Of a DNA stretch of 64,000 bases, positions 43,960 to 54,161 are shown one piece after another (the first letter of the stretch is position 1; each line of letters begins with the position of its first letter). A program made the translations under genes and the position numbers. The stretch is taken from NCBI GenBank assembly GCA_900537125.1, contig UNRJ01000007.1, forward strand, positions 62,001 to 126,000, given 5' to 3'. The notes beneath the pieces were generated by a model. The model saw nothing but the letters and a program-made list of their open reading frames with translations. It did no database searches and was not told the DNA's origin. The stretch comes from Rhodobacteraceae bacterium Alg238-R152 (GTDB lineage Bacteria > Pseudomonadota > Alphaproteobacteria > Rhodobacterales > Rhodobacteraceae).

Positions 43960-44297
43960 GTCAGAACTCCTGCTGGAAACTCATGTTTGCCGTCAATCAA
44001 GGGCAGCGGTTGCGCCCAAGACACGTCTGATAGGCGGAACTCTCGATACAGGTGGGGGAATTCTGCGCCGCCGCGGGAGACTTCCCATTTCAGCACGTCG
44101 CCCATCGTGTCGCTTTCACAAGCCAGTAAGAAGAGGTCCTCTTCGCCGGCAAAGTGCTTCGCGGCGGTTTCAGCGGCTTGCTCAGCGGTTGAGAAATGTA
44201 CGTAGCCATCGGCCACATCAACAGGCGCGCCCGCGGTTTGCCCATTGGTACGCAGGGCCGCCCATTCATCGGAGCGGAGTATCTTGAAGATCAGCAT
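43956..44297 (-). CDS. DUF952-family protein
   Basis: A 113-residue protein with [16 protein letters not shown] at the start, [22 protein letters not shown] in the middle and [14 protein letters not shown] near the end. These are the marks of the small DUF952 family, whose function is unknown. The ATG at 44297 is preceded by GAGCGG; the frame is open to 44453 but would overlap the divergent nucleotidase gene. It is first in the three-gene operon with pyrD. A fixed association with pyrD is common in alphaproteobacteria, but a functional link is not established. Confidence 0.82.
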   Translation of the reverse strand: MLIFKILRSDEWAALRTNGQTAGAPVDVADGYVHFSTAEQAAETAAKHFAGEEDLFLLACESDTMGDVLKWEVSRGGAEFPHLYREFRLSDVSWAQPLPLIDGKHEFPAGVLT

Positions 44298-44419
44298 GGG
44301 CCGCTCATGCAACGGACAGGGCGTGAGGTCAAGCGCGACGCGAATTGTTAAATCTTTGACATTTGAGCTGATTAAACGGCACGATATTGACTGAACAATA
44401 AAAAGAGAGGGGATTCTCC

Positions 44420-45979
44420 ATGATTGCTCGACTGATGACAGGGGCGGCAGCATTGGCCGTCACGGCCGGAATGGCTGCGGCGGACTACACGCTGACAGTT
44501 CTGCACACCAATGATTTTCACGCCCGCTTTGAGCCGATTTCGAAGTACGATTCCGGATGTAGCGCGGACTCCAATGCCGAGGGCAAATGCTTTGGTGGTT
44601 CTGCCCGCCTTGTGACTGCGCTGGCGGATGCGCGTGCGCGTTCCAACAACTCGATCCTCGTTGACGGCGGTGACCAATTCCAGGGCACATTGTTCTATAC
44701 CTATTACAAAGGCAAACTTGCTGCTGAGATGATGAACAAGCTTGGGTACGACGGTATGACCGTTGGCAACCACGAGTTTGACGATGGCCCAGAAGTGCTG
44801 CGCGGCTTTATGGACGCCGTTGAGTTCCCAGTGCTGATGTCCAATGCGGATTTCTCAGGTGAAGAACTGCTGGCTGATAAGCTGCTGAAATCCACGGTGA
44901 TCGAACGCGGTGGTGAAAAAATTGGCCTAATCGGTCTGACACCACAGGACACCGATGAGCTTGCAAGCCCAGGTCCAAACATCACGTTTACTGACCCGTC
45001 TGAAGCGGTTCAGGGCGAAGTTGATAAGCTCACCGAAATGGGTGTGAACAAGATTATCGTGCTGAGCCACTCCGGTTATGGAGTCGATCAGAAGGTAGCC
45101 GCCAACACCACTGGTGTAGACGTGATTGTGGGGGGGCATTCTAACACGCTGTTGTCCAACACGTCTGACCGCGCGGAAGGCCCATACCCAACCATGGTTG
45201 GCAGCACAGCCATTGTGTCTGCATACGCCTATGGCAAATTCCTTGGTGAGTTGAATGTGACCTTCAATGACGCTGGCGAAATTGTTGAAGCGGCTGGTGA
45301 ACCGATCATCATGGATGCGGCCGTGGCCGAAGATGAAGCCACCAAAGCACGGATTGCGGAAGCAGCGGCTCCTCTGGATGAAATCCGAAAACGGGTTGTT
45401 GCCGAGACTGCGGAAGCGATTGATGGCGAGCGTGGGTCTTGCCGTGCCGGAGAATGCACCATGGGCAACCTGATTGCTGATGCGATGCTGGATCGTGTGA
45501 AAGATCAAGGTGTGCAGATTGCCATTCAAAACGGTGGTGGTATTCGTGCCTCCATTGATGCAGGCGAAGTGACCATGGGCGAAGTGTTAACTGTGCTGCC
45601 GTTCCAAAACACGTTGTCCACTTTCCAAGTCACTGGCGAAACACTTGTTGCTGCACTGGAAAATGGCGTGAGCCAGCACGAAGAAGGTGCTGGTCGTTTT
45701 CCACAGGTTGCGGGCATGTCTTATGCCTTTGATGCGAGCAAGGAGGCTGGAAGCCGTGTGAGCGACGTGATGGTTGGCGGTGAACCAATCGACACGGGCA
45801 AGCTCTATAACGTGGTGTCCAACAACTATGTGCGCAATGGCGGCGACGGCTACAAGATGTTCCGCGATGCGCAAAATGCCTATGACTATGGTCCGGATCT
45901 GGCGGATGTAACCGCCGAATATTTGGCGGCCCAAGGCCCGTTCAAACCATTCTTGGATGGCCGTATCACCATGAAGTAA
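44420..45979 (+). CDS. periplasmic 5'-nucleotidase/metallophosphatase (UshA-like)
   Basis: A 519-residue protein. A signal peptide (MIARLMTGAAALAVTAGMAA) precedes the metallophosphatase domain with LHTNDFHARFEP (Asp32, His34), DGGDQFQGT, GNHEFDDG and GGHSNTLL. A 5'-nucleotidase C-terminal domain follows (about residues 330-500) with the substrate-stacking NGGGIRASIDAGEVTMGEVL and NNYVRNGGDGYKMF. It dephosphorylates nucleotides outside the cytoplasm so that nucleosides and phosphate can be taken up. It is monocistronic and closed by a strong terminator. Confidence 0.93.
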   Translation: MIARLMTGAAALAVTAGMAAADYTLTVLHTNDFHARFEPISKYDSGCSADSNAEGKCFGGSARLVTALADARARSNNSILVDGGDQFQGTLFYTYYKGKLAAEMMNKLGYDGMTVGNHEFDDGPEVLRGFMDAVEFPVLMSNADFSGEELLADKLLKSTVIERGGEKIGLIGLTPQDTDELASPGPNITFTDPSEAVQGEVDKLTEMGVNKIIVLSHSGYGVDQKVAANTTGVDVIVGGHSNTLLSNTSDRAEGPYPTMVGSTAIVSAYAYGKFLGELNVTFNDAGEIVEAAGEPIIMDAAVAEDEATKARIAEAAAPLDEIRKRVVAETAEAIDGERGSCRAGECTMGNLIADAMLDRVKDQGVQIAIQNGGGIRASIDAGEVTMGEVLTVLPFQNTLSTFQVTGETLVAALENGVSQHEEGAGRFPQVAGMSYAFDASKEAGSRVSDVMVGGEPIDTGKLYNVVSNNYVRNGGDGYKMFRDAQNAYDYGPDLADVTAEYLAAQGPFKPFLDGRITMK

Positions 45980-46002
45980 GTCGTTTGACTTGACGATCTA
46001 GG

Positions 46003-46030
46003 CCCCCGCTAGGAAACTGGCGGGGGTTTT
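46003..46030 (+). terminator. intrinsic terminator of the 5'-nucleotidase gene
   Basis: A stem of CCCCCGC with GCGGGGG and a 10-nt loop is followed by TTTTCTTTT, 23 bp after the stop. Confidence 0.88.
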
Positions 46031-46127
46031 CTTTTGAGGCAGTCATGCAGCAATCTCTTTGCCGCTGGATAACAGAAATAGCGACTATGAACGTTGAATC
46101 TGAGATGGCTTTGAGGGTACTTCGCTG

Positions 46128-46784
46128 ATGTGTGGGCGCATTGCCATCACGCTGCCAACAGATGCCATGGCTCAGTTGTTTTCAGCTATGCCGGCAAATA
46201 ATCTGCCCGATGTACCAAATTTCAATGTTTGCCCGACCAACCAAATTCACGTTGTGTTGGGTGAAGACGAGGCTGCACGACGTCTGGTATCTATGCGATG
46301 GGGATTTATTCCTAATTGGTACAAATCACCATCCGATGGCCCCCTATTGATCAACGCCCGTGCTGAAACGCTCGCAGAGAAACCTGCGTTTCGATCGGCG
46401 TGTCGAAGTCGGCGTTGTCTTATACCTGTCACTGGCTTCTACGAATGGACCAAAGACAGCGCTGGCGTGCGCTGGCCATGGTATATTTCTGCAGAAGCGC
46501 CCTTGGCTTTGGCGGGGGTTTGGCAAGATTGGGCATTCGGGGATGAGTCCTTGTCGACCTGCGCAATTGTTACAACCCGCGCGAATGACACATTGTCTCA
46601 GATACACCATCGTATGCCCGTCGTGATTGACGAAGAGGACTGGGGGCTATGGCTTGGTGAGCAAGGGCACGGGGCGGCGGCGTTGATGAAAGCAGCTCCT
46701 GAGGATCTGTTGTCTTTTTACCAAGTGGATCGGGCTGTGAATTCCAATCGGGCGTCGGGTCCGGAATTGCTTGAACCCTTATAG
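46128..46784 (+). CDS. SOS response-associated peptidase (YedK/HMCES family)
   Basis: A 218-residue SRAP domain protein beginning MCGRIAIT. The catalytic Cys2 forms a thiazolidine crosslink with abasic sites in single-stranded DNA. The conserved NARAETLAEKPAFR (DNA-binding Asn), CLIPVTGFYEW (Glu) and IHHRMPVVI (His) are all present. It protects abasic sites during replication. The gene stands alone. The downstream 135 bp show no clear terminator. Confidence 0.94.
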   Translation: MCGRIAITLPTDAMAQLFSAMPANNLPDVPNFNVCPTNQIHVVLGEDEAARRLVSMRWGFIPNWYKSPSDGPLLINARAETLAEKPAFRSACRSRRCLIPVTGFYEWTKDSAGVRWPWYISAEAPLALAGVWQDWAFGDESLSTCAIVTTRANDTLSQIHHRMPVVIDEEDWGLWLGEQGHGAAALMKAAPEDLLSFYQVDRAVNSNRASGPELLEPL

Positions 46785-46919
46785 TATTCGTTTTTGGACG
46801 AAGGTAGTGGGTGGATTTTCAATAATTCCGCGACAATCCTTCAGCTTCTAAAAGGCCGCAAGCACCTTGGCGTTAAGCGTTGGGCCTGAGATGATGTGGC
46901 GAACTTTTAGGAGGGTCCC

Positions 46920-47738
46920 ATGTCCCGGTCTTCGTATTATGCGCCACAAGGTGGCTTGCCACCCCAAACCCAACTGCTCACTGACAGAGCCATGTTCACC
47001 GAAAGCTTTGCGGTAATCCCCAAAGGCACACTCACCGATATTGTGACCTCCAACTTGCCGTTCTGGTCTGAGACGCGGGTTTGGGTGATCGCGCGCCCAA
47101 TGAGCGGTTTCTCCGAGACTTTTTCCCACTATATCGCTGAAGTCGCGCCAGGGGGCGGGAGTGACAAACCTGAAATCAACATCCAAGCCCAGAGTGTACT
47201 TTTTGTGGTGGAAGGCAACATCTCGGTGTCCATCGACGGACAGAGCCATACCCTTGAGACCGGTGGTTACGCCTACGTGCCAGCAGGATGTGATTGGACG
47301 CTGCACAACCAAAGCGACGCTCCCGCGAAATTTCATTGGATTCGTAAGAAATATGAGGCGGTTGAGGGGATTGAAACGCCCGTCGCCTTTGTGACATCGG
47401 ATGCGGAAACCCCGATCAATTTTATGCCAAATACAGACGGAAAATGGGGCACTACGCGGTTTGTGGAGCCGGACGATCTGCGCCACGACATGCACGTGAA
47501 CATCGTGACGTTTGAGCCTGGCGGTGTGATCCCGTTTCTGGAAACCCATGTGATGGAACACGGTCTTTATGTGTTGGAGGGCAAGGCGGTCTACAAGCTC
47601 AATCAGGATTGGGTCGAGGTCGAAGCGGGTGATTACATGTGGCTGCGCGCGTTCTGCCCGCAGGCCTGCTACGCCGGTGGGCCGGGCAAATTCCGTTATC
47701 TGCTGTACAAAGACGTGAACCGTCACATGGCTCTCTGA
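46920..47738 (+). CDS. allE: (S)-ureidoglycine aminohydrolase-like bicupin
   Basis: A 272-residue protein with two cupin barrels: metal-site blocks around IQAQSVLFVVEGNISVSIDG in the first half and HVMEHGLYVLEGKAVYKLN in the second. The opening SRSSYYAPQGGLPPQTQLLTDRA (its first 20 residues suffice) is typical of AllE/YlbA, which releases ammonia from (S)-ureidoglycine in allantoin breakdown. The start follows GGAGGG. No other purine or allantoin catabolic genes (allC, allB, puuE, uraH) are next to it. The pathway role therefore rests on family similarity. A terminator follows at 47819. Confidence 0.85.
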   Translation: MSRSSYYAPQGGLPPQTQLLTDRAMFTESFAVIPKGTLTDIVTSNLPFWSETRVWVIARPMSGFSETFSHYIAEVAPGGGSDKPEINIQAQSVLFVVEGNISVSIDGQSHTLETGGYAYVPAGCDWTLHNQSDAPAKFHWIRKKYEAVEGIETPVAFVTSDAETPINFMPNTDGKWGTTRFVEPDDLRHDMHVNIVTFEPGGVIPFLETHVMEHGLYVLEGKAVYKLNQDWVEVEAGDYMWLRAFCPQACYAGGPGKFRYLLYKDVNRHMAL

Positions 47739-47818
47739 GAGACACTAAGAGGCGTTTCGCTGGTAGCCTGAGCGGTTGTGGCAAAATGCCATCGCTTGAT
47801 AGCGGTAACAAATGCCGC

Positions 47819-47841
47819 GGGGCGGAATTTCCGCCCCTTTT
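47819..47841 (+). terminator. intrinsic terminator of the bicupin gene
   Basis: GGGGCGG pairs with CCGCCCC across AATTT and is followed by four T. The stem lies 81 bp after the stop. Confidence 0.8.
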
Positions 47842-47904
47842 GGGGTGGCAATTGCATGTCAAACCCTATCAATTGACCATTCAGGACAAACTGGGACGCG
47901 TGTC

Positions 47905-48903
47905 ATGTCAGAGCGCAAGATCAAGATATTCATCAATGGATTTGGGCGGATCGGTCGAACGGTTTTGCGCATCTTGGCCAAAGGTCAGCATCCTGAGTTT
48001 GAGATCGTCGGGATCAATGACATAGAACCGCTGGAAACCTGCGCCTATCTGTTTGAGTTTGATAGTGTCTTTGGCGCCTATGCTGGATCGGTCGCGTGTG
48101 GTGATCAGGCGCTTATCGTGGATGGGACGGCCCTCCCATTTCATGCAACACAAGATATCAGCGGGCTTGATTTGAGCGATGTGGACGTGGTGTTGGAATG
48201 TACCGGCATGGCCGGTACGCGTGCAGTTGCCGAGCGTGGTTTGGACGCCGGTGCCACTAAGGTGCTGATCTCGGGGCCTTCTGATGAAGCAGATGACACA
48301 ATTGTGCTGGGTGCCAATCAGGAGGTTTTGAAGGATCAAAAGATCCTGTCCAATGCGTCGTGCACAACCAATGCGTTGGCGCCGCTGATGCGGGTGTTGG
48401 ATGAAGAATTTGGACTGATCAGCGGGCATATGACCACCGTGCATTGCTACACCGGGAGCCAGCCAACGGTGGATAAACCGCGCGCGGACCTGGTGCGGAG
48501 CCGGGCGGCGGCGCTATCGATGGTGCCAACAACCACCTCGGCACAGCGGTTGATCGGGAAAGTTTTGCCCCACCTCAACGGCCGGGTAGAAGCACGTGCT
48601 ATTCGTGTTCCAACGGCCAGCGTTTCGGCGATTGATATGACAATTCAGACCGAAAAAGATGTGACAATTGAGACGGTTAACGCGTGCCTAAAAGCAGCTG
48701 CGGAAAGAGACGGTATCTTGGGTTGGAGCACCAAGCCGCTTGTCTCGACTGACCTGCGGGCGCGGCCGGAATCACTGATAGTGAGTGAGCGTGAAACCAG
48801 CGTGTCAGTGGGCGGGCTTCTGCGCGTCTTTGGCTGGTACGACAATGAATGGGGCTTTTCCAACCGGATGTTGGATATGGCCAGAGTAATGGGGCGGCGC
48901 TGA
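47905..48903 (+). CDS. glyceraldehyde-3-phosphate dehydrogenase family protein, divergent (possible erythrose-4-phosphate dehydrogenase)
   Basis: A 332-residue dehydrogenase. NGFGRIGR is the NAD loop, and the catalytic Cys153 sits in SNASCTTNALAPL with its histidine in TTVHCYTGSQ. Usual GAPDHs have STGAAK in the phosphate loop; here it reads TTTSAQR. The C-terminal half (AIRVPTASVSAIDM, KPLVSTDL, WYDNEWGFSNRMLD) resembles both GAPDH and Epd. The residue pattern therefore leaves the substrate open between glyceraldehyde 3-phosphate and erythrose 4-phosphate. The ATG at 47905 fits the family N terminus. maeB follows after 32 bp, which suggests a shared central-carbon transcript. Confidence 0.85.
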   Translation: MSERKIKIFINGFGRIGRTVLRILAKGQHPEFEIVGINDIEPLETCAYLFEFDSVFGAYAGSVACGDQALIVDGTALPFHATQDISGLDLSDVDVVLECTGMAGTRAVAERGLDAGATKVLISGPSDEADDTIVLGANQEVLKDQKILSNASCTTNALAPLMRVLDEEFGLISGHMTTVHCYTGSQPTVDKPRADLVRSRAAALSMVPTTTSAQRLIGKVLPHLNGRVEARAIRVPTASVSAIDMTIQTEKDVTIETVNACLKAAAERDGILGWSTKPLVSTDLRARPESLIVSERETSVSVGGLLRVFGWYDNEWGFSNRMLDMARVMGRR

Positions 48904-48935
48904 GCTGCGCGAGGGGATTTGGGAGACTACAAGAA

Positions 48936-51212
48936 ATGACAAACACCAAAGATCAGGACCGCGCCCGTCAGGCCGCACTAAACTACCACGAGTTTCCCAA
49001 GCCGGGTAAACTGGAAATCCGCGCGACCAAGCCGATGGCAACAGGGCGTGATTTGAGTCGGGCTTACAGTCCTGGGGTGGCCGACGCCTGTCTCGAAATT
49101 GAAAAAAACCCTGCAGATGCAACGCGTTACACCGCCAAAGGCAATCTGGTTGCGGTGATATCTAACGGTACCGCGGTGCTTGGTCTCGGCGATATTGGCG
49201 CGCAGGCGTCCAAGCCGGTGATGGAAGGCAAGGCGGTTCTTTTCAAAAAATTTGCCGGGATCGATTGTTTTGACATCGAAGTGAATGAGCCTGATCCGGA
49301 AAAACTTGCTGATTTGGTCTGTCGTCTGGAACCCACTTTCGGGGCCATCAATTTAGAAGATATTAAAGCGCCGGACTGCTTCCTTGTGGAGCGCCTCTGC
49401 AAAGAGCGCATGAACATTCCGGTGTTCCACGATGACCAGCACGGCACCGCCATTGTGGCAGCTGCTGCGGCATTTAACGCGTTAATCGTGGCCAAGAAGA
49501 ACGTCGAAGACATTAAGGTTGTGGCGCTCGGCGCGGGGGCGGCGGGGATTGCTTGCCTTAAGATGCTGATGACCATGGGGGTTCAACACGAAAACATCCT
49601 GATGCTGGACAGCAAAGGCGTGGTGCATAAGCAGCGTAACGACCTGACCGCAGAGAAGGCGGAATTTGCGCAAGACACTGATAAACGGACCACAATGGAG
49701 GCCATGGAAGGTGCAGACCTGTTCCTCGGCGTGTCGGGGCCGGGCCTGCTGACCAAAGAAATGGTTGAGCAGATGGCCGATGATCCGATCATCTTTGCCT
49801 TGGCCAACCCAACGCCTGAGATCATGCCGGAGTTGGCACGTGAGGCGGCGCCTGGCGCGTTGATCGCAACCGGGCGGTCGGACTACCCGAACCAAGTCAA
49901 TAACGTGCTGTGCTTTCCGTTTATTTTCCGTGGTGCGTTGGATGCCGGTGCGACGGAAATCAACGATGCGATGAAGCTGGCCTGCGTGGAAGCCATTGCT
50001 TCGTTGGCGCGGGAAACCACGTCTGCTGAAGTTGGGGTGGCTTATAAAGGCGAGACCCTGGCGTTTGGGCCTAACTACCTGATTCCAAAGCCGTTTGATC
50101 CGCGCCTTCTGCCGACAATTGCGGTGGCTGTGGCCAAGGCGGCAATTGAGTCTGGTGTGGCAACCAAAGAGCTTGATCTGCACGCCTATGAGAACAAGCT
50201 GCAGGCGCAGGTGTTCCGCTCTTCGATGATCATGCGTCCGGTGTATGAGGCCGCGAGCATGAGCCGCCGTCGGGTTGTGTTTGCAGAGGGCGAAGACGAG
50301 CGTGTGCTGCGGACGGCGCAGGCGATGCTGGAGGATACGGTTGACACACCGGTGCTCATTGGTCGTCCCGAGGTTGTTGCACATCGTCTTGAAAAGGCAG
50401 GATTAAAGATCAAGCCGGGGGTGGACTTTGAACTGATCAACCCTGAGCAAGATGAGCGCTATCGTGACTACTGGACCCACTATCACGCCAAGCTGCGCCG
50501 TCAGGGTGTGAGCCCTGATAGTGCGCGGGCAATTATGCGGACCAATAACACGGCGATTGCGGCAATTGCGGTGGATCGTGGGGACGCGGACAGCATGATC
50601 TGTGGCACCTTCGGGGAGTACCGCTGGCATCTGCGCTATGTGACAGAGATGTTGAAAAACAAAGAGTTGCACCCGGTTGGATCACTGTCTTTGATCATTT
50701 TGGACAAGGGGCCGCTGTTCCTAGCGGACACGCATATTCACATTGAACCTACTTCCGAGCAAATCGCGGAAACGGTGATCGCGGCGGCACGGCACGTGCG
50801 GCGGTTTGGGGTCGATCCGAAGATTGCGCTGTGCTCTGGAAGCCAGTTTGGCAACTTGGATTCCCACTCCGGGCGGGTGATGCGCGGGGCGCTGGATCTG
50901 TTGGATCAGAACGACTATGACTTTGAATATGAAGGGGAAATGCACACCGACGCGGCTCTGGATCCAGAGTTGCGCGAGCGTTTGTTCCCGGGTGGGCGTT
51001 TGACCGGCAAAGCAAATGTGCTGGTGTATTCCAACACGGATGCGGCGGGCGCGACCCGTAACATCTTGAAATCAGTGTCAGATGGGTTGGAAGTTGGGCC
51101 AATTCTGATGGGCATGGGCAACCGGGCGCACATTGTGACGCCATCGATCACTGTGCGTGGATTGCTCAACATTGCTGCGCTGGCGGGTACCGAGGTGTCG
51201 ACCTACGGCTAA
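48936..51212 (+). CDS. maeB: NADP-dependent malic enzyme with C-terminal phosphotransacetylase-like domain
   Basis: A 758-residue fusion. The malic enzyme part (about residues 15-420) has [41 protein letters not shown] and the NADP loop [18 protein letters not shown] Pta-like domain (about 430-758) contains [33 protein letters not shown] and [14 protein letters not shown]. The enzyme decarboxylates malate to pyruvate with NADPH formation, and the Pta part is thought to be regulatory (acetyl-CoA) rather than catalytic. The open frame goes back to 48849 inside the previous gene; the ATG at 48936 gives the usual N terminus. Confidence 0.95.
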   Translation: MTNTKDQDRARQAALNYHEFPKPGKLEIRATKPMATGRDLSRAYSPGVADACLEIEKNPADATRYTAKGNLVAVISNGTAVLGLGDIGAQASKPVMEGKAVLFKKFAGIDCFDIEVNEPDPEKLADLVCRLEPTFGAINLEDIKAPDCFLVERLCKERMNIPVFHDDQHGTAIVAAAAAFNALIVAKKNVEDIKVVALGAGAAGIACLKMLMTMGVQHENILMLDSKGVVHKQRNDLTAEKAEFAQDTDKRTTMEAMEGADLFLGVSGPGLLTKEMVEQMADDPIIFALANPTPEIMPELAREAAPGALIATGRSDYPNQVNNVLCFPFIFRGALDAGATEINDAMKLACVEAIASLARETTSAEVGVAYKGETLAFGPNYLIPKPFDPRLLPTIAVAVAKAAIESGVATKELDLHAYENKLQAQVFRSSMIMRPVYEAASMSRRRVVFAEGEDERVLRTAQAMLEDTVDTPVLIGRPEVVAHRLEKAGLKIKPGVDFELINPEQDERYRDYWTHYHAKLRRQGVSPDSARAIMRTNNTAIAAIAVDRGDADSMICGTFGEYRWHLRYVTEMLKNKELHPVGSLSLIILDKGPLFLADTHIHIEPTSEQIAETVIAAARHVRRFGVDPKIALCSGSQFGNLDSHSGRVMRGALDLLDQNDYDFEYEGEMHTDAALDPELRERLFPGGRLTGKANVLVYSNTDAAGATRNILKSVSDGLEVGPILMGMGNRAHIVTPSITVRGLLNIAALAGTEVSTYG

Positions 51213-51232
51213 GCCACACTTAAAGACATGCA

Positions 51233-51271
51233 ACAGGCCCCGTTAACCATGGTTTTCGGGGTCTGTTTTTT
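51233..51271 (+). terminator. intrinsic terminator of maeB
   Basis: ACAGGCCCCG pairs with CGGGGTCTGT (one G-U pair) and is followed by six T, 20 bp after the maeB stop. Confidence 0.88.
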
Positions 51272-51367
51272 GACTGTATGACGTCGGTATCACGTCGGTG
51301 TGGGGCTTGTGCTGCGGGACGCAGGTAAACACAAAGCGCGTTGCGCGGGTGTTGCGTAACGCAACGA

Positions 51368-53140
51368 TTAAAGCGGCCAGAACACCAGGATCGCCGGGAT
51401 CGAGACCACAACCACCAAGATTTCCAGTGGTAGTCCCATGCGCCAGTAATCTCCAAAGCTGTAACCGCCCGGACCAAGGATCAGCGTGTTGTTCTTGTGC
51501 CCAATTGGTGTGAGGAAAGCCGAAGAGGCGGCAACGGCGACCGCCATCAGGAATGGATCAGCAGACACACCAAGTGCCTGCGCCATTTGGATGCCAACCG
51601 GGGCGGCCACGATGGTGGTGGCAGTGTTGTTGAGCACGTCGCTGAGCGTCATCGTCACGAGCATCAGGACCGTCAACACAGCCCAAGCGGGCAGGCCGGA
51701 GGTGAGGCCAACCAGACCGTTGGCAATCAGGGCGGTGCCGCCGGAGCTGTCCAGCGCCGCGCCAAGCGGGATCATAGAGCCAAGCAGCACAACCACAGGC
51801 CATTCGACATGGTCGTAGAGTTCCGAGAGTGGAACGATTTTTGCGAGCACATAGGCGATCACGACAAGGCCCAAAGCGATGGGCAGGTAGATCAAACCAA
51901 ATGAAGCCGCTGCAACTGCGCCAACAAACAAGCCGATGGCCAGCCACATTTTGCTATTTGCGGTGACGGTCAGGCCGCGATCAGCCAGTGGTAGGCAGCC
52001 GAGCCAATCGGTGACATCTGGGCCGCGATCTTTGTGTACAAGGATCAGGAGGATGTCGCCGGGCTGCACCACGGTTTTGCGGATCTGACTGCGGATGCGG
52101 CGGCCTTCGCGGGAGATGCCCATAAGCACCGCGCCTTGTCGCCAGGCGAGACCGAGGGCGGCGGCGGTTTTGCCGGCGATGCGCGCGGTTTCCGGCACCA
52201 CAACTTCGACAATGTCGAGACCGTCGCCAGCGGCTTTGAGTTGTTCCTCGCGTTTCTCATCAGAGAAGTTGAGTGAGAGAGCGGCGCGAAATTCATCCAG
52301 CGCGTCGGGGGTGGCCTCGAGCACCAAGGCGTCGCCTTCGCGCAGGATGTTGGTGCGGGCGGAACCGTAGAGGCGTTTGCCGCCGCGCATCAAGCCGATG
52401 ATTTGTACGTCTGCGTCTTCGGCGTCTGGTTCCACTTCGCCAAGTCGTTTGCCAATCAGTTTGCTCTCGGCGGGGACGGTGAGTTCGGCGATATATTGAC
52501 CAAGGTCGGCGACCTTTTTGCCTGCGTCTTCGCGATCCGGGATCAGGCGCCAGCCTATCAGAGCCACAAACAGCAGGCCTGCGATGGCGGTGAGGCCACC
52601 CACAGGGGCGAAGTCAAACATCTTGAACGGCTCGCCAAGGCTTTCCTCGCGGATAGAGGCAATGATGATGTTGGGCGGCGTGCCGATGAGCGTGGCCATA
52701 CCGCCAAGGATGGTGGCGAAGCTCAAAGGCATGAGGGATCTGGAGGGGCTGCGGCCTGCTTTGCGGGCGGTTTGGATGTCCACCGGCATCAGCAGGGCCA
52801 GAGCGGCGACGTTGTTCATAAAGGCAGAAAGCACGGCGCCCACCGCGCCGATGATGGCGATGTGGTTGCCAAGGGAGCGGGCGCTGTCGACCAGTGTGCG
52901 GGTGATCAGCCCCACTGCGCCGGAGCGCACAAGGCCAGCGGAGACAATCAGCACCAGCGCCACAATGAGTGTGGCGGGATGGCCAAAGCCGGAAAAGGCG
53001 TCTTTGGTGGGGACCACGCCTGCGACGACGGCAATCATCAACGCAGCAAAAGCCACCATGTCATAGCGGAAGCGCCCCCACAGCAGCATGACAAAAACAC
53101 CGCCAAAAAGGCTGAACAAAATGATCTGATCGGATGTCAT
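51368..53140 (-). CDS. SLC13/DASS-type permease with two RCK_C (TrkA-C) domains
   Basis: A 590-residue membrane protein. Two hydrophobic halves carry the DASS pattern (SAFMNNVAALALLMPV, GGMATLIGTPPNIII, SDVLNNTATTIVAAPV, SSAFLTPIGHKNN). Between them (about residues 205-385) lies a cytoplasmic insert of two TrkA-C-like modules, recognisable by SKLIGKRLGEVEPDAEDADV, LREGDALVLEATPDAL and VVQPGDILLILVHKD. These inserts usually bind small ligands and gate transport. Substrates in the family include sulfate, dicarboxylates and citrate. The ATG at 53140 begins the first membrane helix; the frame upstream to 53308 overlaps yebC and is not used. It is convergent with maeB. Confidence 0.9.
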   Translation of the reverse strand: MTSDQIILFSLFGGVFVMLLWGRFRYDMVAFAALMIAVVAGVVPTKDAFSGFGHPATLIVALVLIVSAGLVRSGAVGLITRTLVDSARSLGNHIAIIGAVGAVLSAFMNNVAALALLMPVDIQTARKAGRSPSRSLMPLSFATILGGMATLIGTPPNIIIASIREESLGEPFKMFDFAPVGGLTAIAGLLFVALIGWRLIPDREDAGKKVADLGQYIAELTVPAESKLIGKRLGEVEPDAEDADVQIIGLMRGGKRLYGSARTNILREGDALVLEATPDALDEFRAALSLNFSDEKREEQLKAAGDGLDIVEVVVPETARIAGKTAAALGLAWRQGAVLMGISREGRRIRSQIRKTVVQPGDILLILVHKDRGPDVTDWLGCLPLADRGLTVTANSKMWLAIGLFVGAVAAASFGLIYLPIALGLVVIAYVLAKIVPLSELYDHVEWPVVVLLGSMIPLGAALDSSGGTALIANGLVGLTSGLPAWAVLTVLMLVTMTLSDVLNNTATTIVAAPVGIQMAQALGVSADPFLMAVAVAASSAFLTPIGHKNNTLILGPGGYSFGDYWRMGLPLEILVVVVSIPAILVFWPL

Positions 53141-53283
53141 AAAACGGCCTGTGCGCAAATTTTGTTGCGCTGGAGTCAATCGCACAGGCAGGGGAAACGC
53201 AAGTCGCTTGCGGCCTTTGGCTGCCTTGACGTATAGAGAGCCCTGAAAAAGCGATACTGCCAATAGATAACCGGAGGCGAACC

Positions 53284-54024
53284 ATGGCCGGCCACAGTAA
53301 ATGGGCAAACATTCAGCACCGCAAAGGGCGTCAGGACGCCGCGCGTTCCAAGCTGTTTTCCAAACTTTCCAAAGAGATCACCGTCGCAGCCAAGATGGGC
53401 GACCCGGATCCGGAGAAAAATCCACGTCTGCGTATGGCTGTTAAAGAAGCCAAAAGCCAGTCCGTGCCGAAAGACGTGATTGATCGCGCGATCAAAAAAT
53501 CGGTTGCCGGAGAAGGTGACGATTATGAAGAAATCCGCTATGAGGGTTACGGCCCCAATGGCGTGGCGGTGATTGTCGAAACCATGACTGACAACCGCAA
53601 CCGCACAGCCTCCACCGTGCGCTCCACCTTTACCAAGAGTGGCGGCAACCTCGGCGAGACCGGATCAGTTGGCTTCATGTTTGATCGCAAAGGTGAAGTG
53701 ACCTACGGCGCGGACGCCGGGGATGCGGACTCTGTGTTTGAAGCGGCAATTGAGGCTGGTGCCGAGGATGTGGAAAGCTCTGAAGAGGGCCACATCATCT
53801 GGTGTGAAGACACTGATCTGAACGACGTTTCCAACGCACTTGAAGCGGCGCTGGGTGAATCCGAGAGCACCAAGCTGGTGTGGAAACCCACCACCACAAC
53901 CGAGCTGGATCTGGAAGGCATGCAGAAATTGATGCGCCTGATTGATGCGCTGGAAGATGACGATGACGTGCAGCGCGTGACCGCCAATTTTGAAGCCTCC
54001 GATGAGGTCATGGAGCAGCTTTAA
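53284..54024 (+). CDS. YebC/PmpR-family protein (TACO1-like)
   Basis: A 246-residue three-domain protein beginning [20 protein letters not shown], followed by [40 protein letters not shown] and [18 protein letters not shown] lie in the central part, with an acidic C-terminal region. Family members have been described both as transcription regulators and, more recently, as factors that relieve ribosome stalling. The gene is often next to ruvC in proteobacteria, but not here. A GGAGG site precedes the ATG and a strong terminator follows. Confidence 0.95.
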   Translation: MAGHSKWANIQHRKGRQDAARSKLFSKLSKEITVAAKMGDPDPEKNPRLRMAVKEAKSQSVPKDVIDRAIKKSVAGEGDDYEEIRYEGYGPNGVAVIVETMTDNRNRTASTVRSTFTKSGGNLGETGSVGFMFDRKGEVTYGADAGDADSVFEAAIEAGAEDVESSEEGHIIWCEDTDLNDVSNALEAALGESESTKLVWKPTTTTELDLEGMQKLMRLIDALEDDDDVQRVTANFEASDEVMEQL

Positions 54025-54047
54025 GCCGTTACCGACCAACGAATTTA

Positions 54048-54080
54048 GAGAAGGCCCGCACATTTGCTGCGGGCCTTCTC
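54048..54080 (+). terminator. intrinsic terminator of the yebC-family gene
   Basis: GAGAAGGCCCGCA pairs with TGCGGGCCTTCTC (13 bp) across a 7-nt loop and is followed by TATTTG, 24 bp after the stop. Confidence 0.85.
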
Positions 54081-54161
54081 TATTTGTGTGGGTGGTGTCT
54101 CAATTTCGCCTTAAGCGTGTGTTTTGGTTGTGGGGTCTTGTTGGTACAGGAGAAGGTTCTC

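Noticed and set aside
51368-53308. Longer N terminus for the SLC13-type permease (from 53308)
   Set aside because: The extension overlaps the start of the yebC-family gene on the other strand and adds a basic, low-complexity leader; the ATG at 53140 begins the first membrane helix.
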